In this document: piece after piece, positions 6,324 to 6,945 of the stretch
Position numbering within the stretch: the stretch's first letter is position 1
How the letters are laid out: the number at the start of each line of letters is the position of its first letter
From: Flavobacteriia bacterium
GTDB lineage: Bacteria; Bacteroidota; Bacteroidia; Flavobacteriales; Flavobacteriaceae
NCBI GenBank assembly: GCA_011330545.1
Contig: DRQI01000205.1
Span: 1 to 6,945, forward strand
Direction: 5' to 3'
Length of the DNA: 6,945 nt
Position numbers and translations under genes: made by a program
The notes under the pieces: generated by a model
The model's database searches: none
The model's input: only the letters and a program-made list of their open reading frames with translations
Told to the model about the DNA's origin: nothing

Positions 6324-6945
6324 ATGAAAAAAGATTCTCCTGATTATCAATATTACTTTCGCTCTTTGAAAGAATCTCCAAATTTCACCGAATTACCGGA
6401 TGAATTGATACAAGAAATTTTAAGTGCATTTTATCTCGAAACTTGGTCTAAAGGCGAACTGTCTTTCGGAAGTGATAAAACCTTACATACTTTCTATTTC
6501 GTAGTTTCGGGTAGGATAAAAATGTATAAGCTCAATCCCGATAACGGAAACGAATTTATATTGTATTTAAACGCTCCCGGAGATATCTTTGATGTCATTT
6601 GCTTACTTGACGGAAAACCACATGATATTCAAATGGAAGCATTAGATGATGTTACGTTATTGGCAGCTCCTATTGATATAGTGAGGAATTGGATTTTAAA
6701 GCACCCTAGTTTTAACAAAATATTTTTGCCATACCTAGCGGATAAATTTAGAAAAATGGAAGAGAAGGCCAATGACCTTGCCCTATTGGATACGTGGACC
6801 AGAACCTTAAAACTTTTTATAAAACATACCAAAGCAAGTATACATGGCTCTGAGTTGAAATTAATTAATAACTTATCACACAGTGAAATTGCCAAAATAA
6901 TCGGTACTTCTAAAAATGTAATCAACCGGCATATCCAACGGTTAA
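6324..6945 (+). CDS. Crp/Fnr-family transcriptional regulator, C-terminal end beyond window
   Basis: The first 207 residues of a cytoplasmic DNA-binding regulator. Residues about 22-120 form a cyclic-nucleotide-binding-type beta-roll (FYFVVSGRIKMYKLN at 58-72, then YLNAPGDIFDVICLLDG at 81-97). A dimerisation helix follows at about 125-155. The winged helix-turn-helix includes LSHSEIAKIIGTSKNVINRHI at about 184-204, and the window ends in or just after the recognition helix. The family is normally about 190-230 residues, so little is missing. The phosphate-binding cassette is not canonical: CRP's Glu72 and Arg82 region (GE..L....R.A) reads GDIFDVICLLDGKPHDIQMEA here, without the Arg. There is no N-terminal cysteine cluster for an Fnr-type iron-sulphur centre. 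The ligand is therefore unlikely to be cAMP or oxygen through a cluster, and is unknown. The ATG at 6324 is the only upstream ATG in frame before a stop. Its targets cannot be told. Confidence 0.93.
   Translation, partial: MKKDSPDYQYYFRSLKESPNFTELPDELIQEILSAFYLETWSKGELSFGSDKTLHTFYFVVSGRIKMYKLNPDNGNEFILYLNAPGDIFDVICLLDGKPHDIQMEALDDVTLLAAPIDIVRNWILKHPSFNKIFLPYLADKFRKMEEKANDLALLDTWTRTLKLFIKHTKASIHGSELKLINNLSHSEIAKIIGTSKNVINRHIQRL

Noticed and set aside
6629..6925. A 98-codon minus-strand frame at the right edge
   Set aside because: It is the shadow of the Crp/Fnr gene, whose beta-roll and helix-turn-helix are clear on the plus strand.

Overview
The window is AT-rich, compactly coded DNA that looks like a member of the Bacteroidota, most likely a flavobacterium. 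Supporting signs are one exact match to the TAnnTTTG promoter element of that phylum, the absence of clear Shine-Dalgarno sequences before the starts, and proteins of Bacteroidota character. This placement is inference; no rRNA or marker gene is present.

Left part (1-3935), disaccharide use. A glycoside hydrolase family 32 beta-fructosidase is encoded on the minus strand and runs off the left edge. It diverges from a two-gene unit on the plus strand: a 12-helix MFS transporter, then a 623-residue trehalase whose start overlaps the transporter stop by 4 bp (ATGA). Neither hydrolase has a signal peptide, so the expected scheme is uptake of intact sugar through the MFS protein and hydrolysis in the cytoplasm. 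The trehalase is the main surprise. It resembles fungal neutral trehalase (Nth1 type), including the EF-hand-like calcium loop before the GH37 domain, rather than the usual bacterial TreA/TreF. The 151-bp divergent region holds a promoter for the transporter and a 13-bp inverted repeat next to the GH32 start.

Middle (3936-5982), DNA repair. After a 279-bp spacer with a compound palindromic repeat (4062-4132) come an exonuclease III/AP endonuclease (plus) and a stand-alone LigD-type primase-polymerase (minus). The two genes converge, and a candidate terminator for the nuclease gene lies inside the 3' end of the polymerase gene. An AP-site nuclease and a short-gap-filling polymerase side by side suggest a base excision repair or end-joining neighbourhood. 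No Ku or ligase gene is visible here.

Right part (5983-6945). A 341-bp non-coding stretch contains nested inverted repeats (6060-6216) that could be a structured RNA or a small mobile-element relic. It is followed by a Crp/Fnr-family regulator cut off by the right edge in its DNA-recognition helix. Its cyclic-nucleotide pocket lacks the canonical cAMP-binding residues.

I found no CRISPR array, tRNA, rRNA, insertion sequence or phage gene. No clearly new multi-gene system is evident. The most unusual items are the fungal-type trehalase and the two structured intergenic elements.
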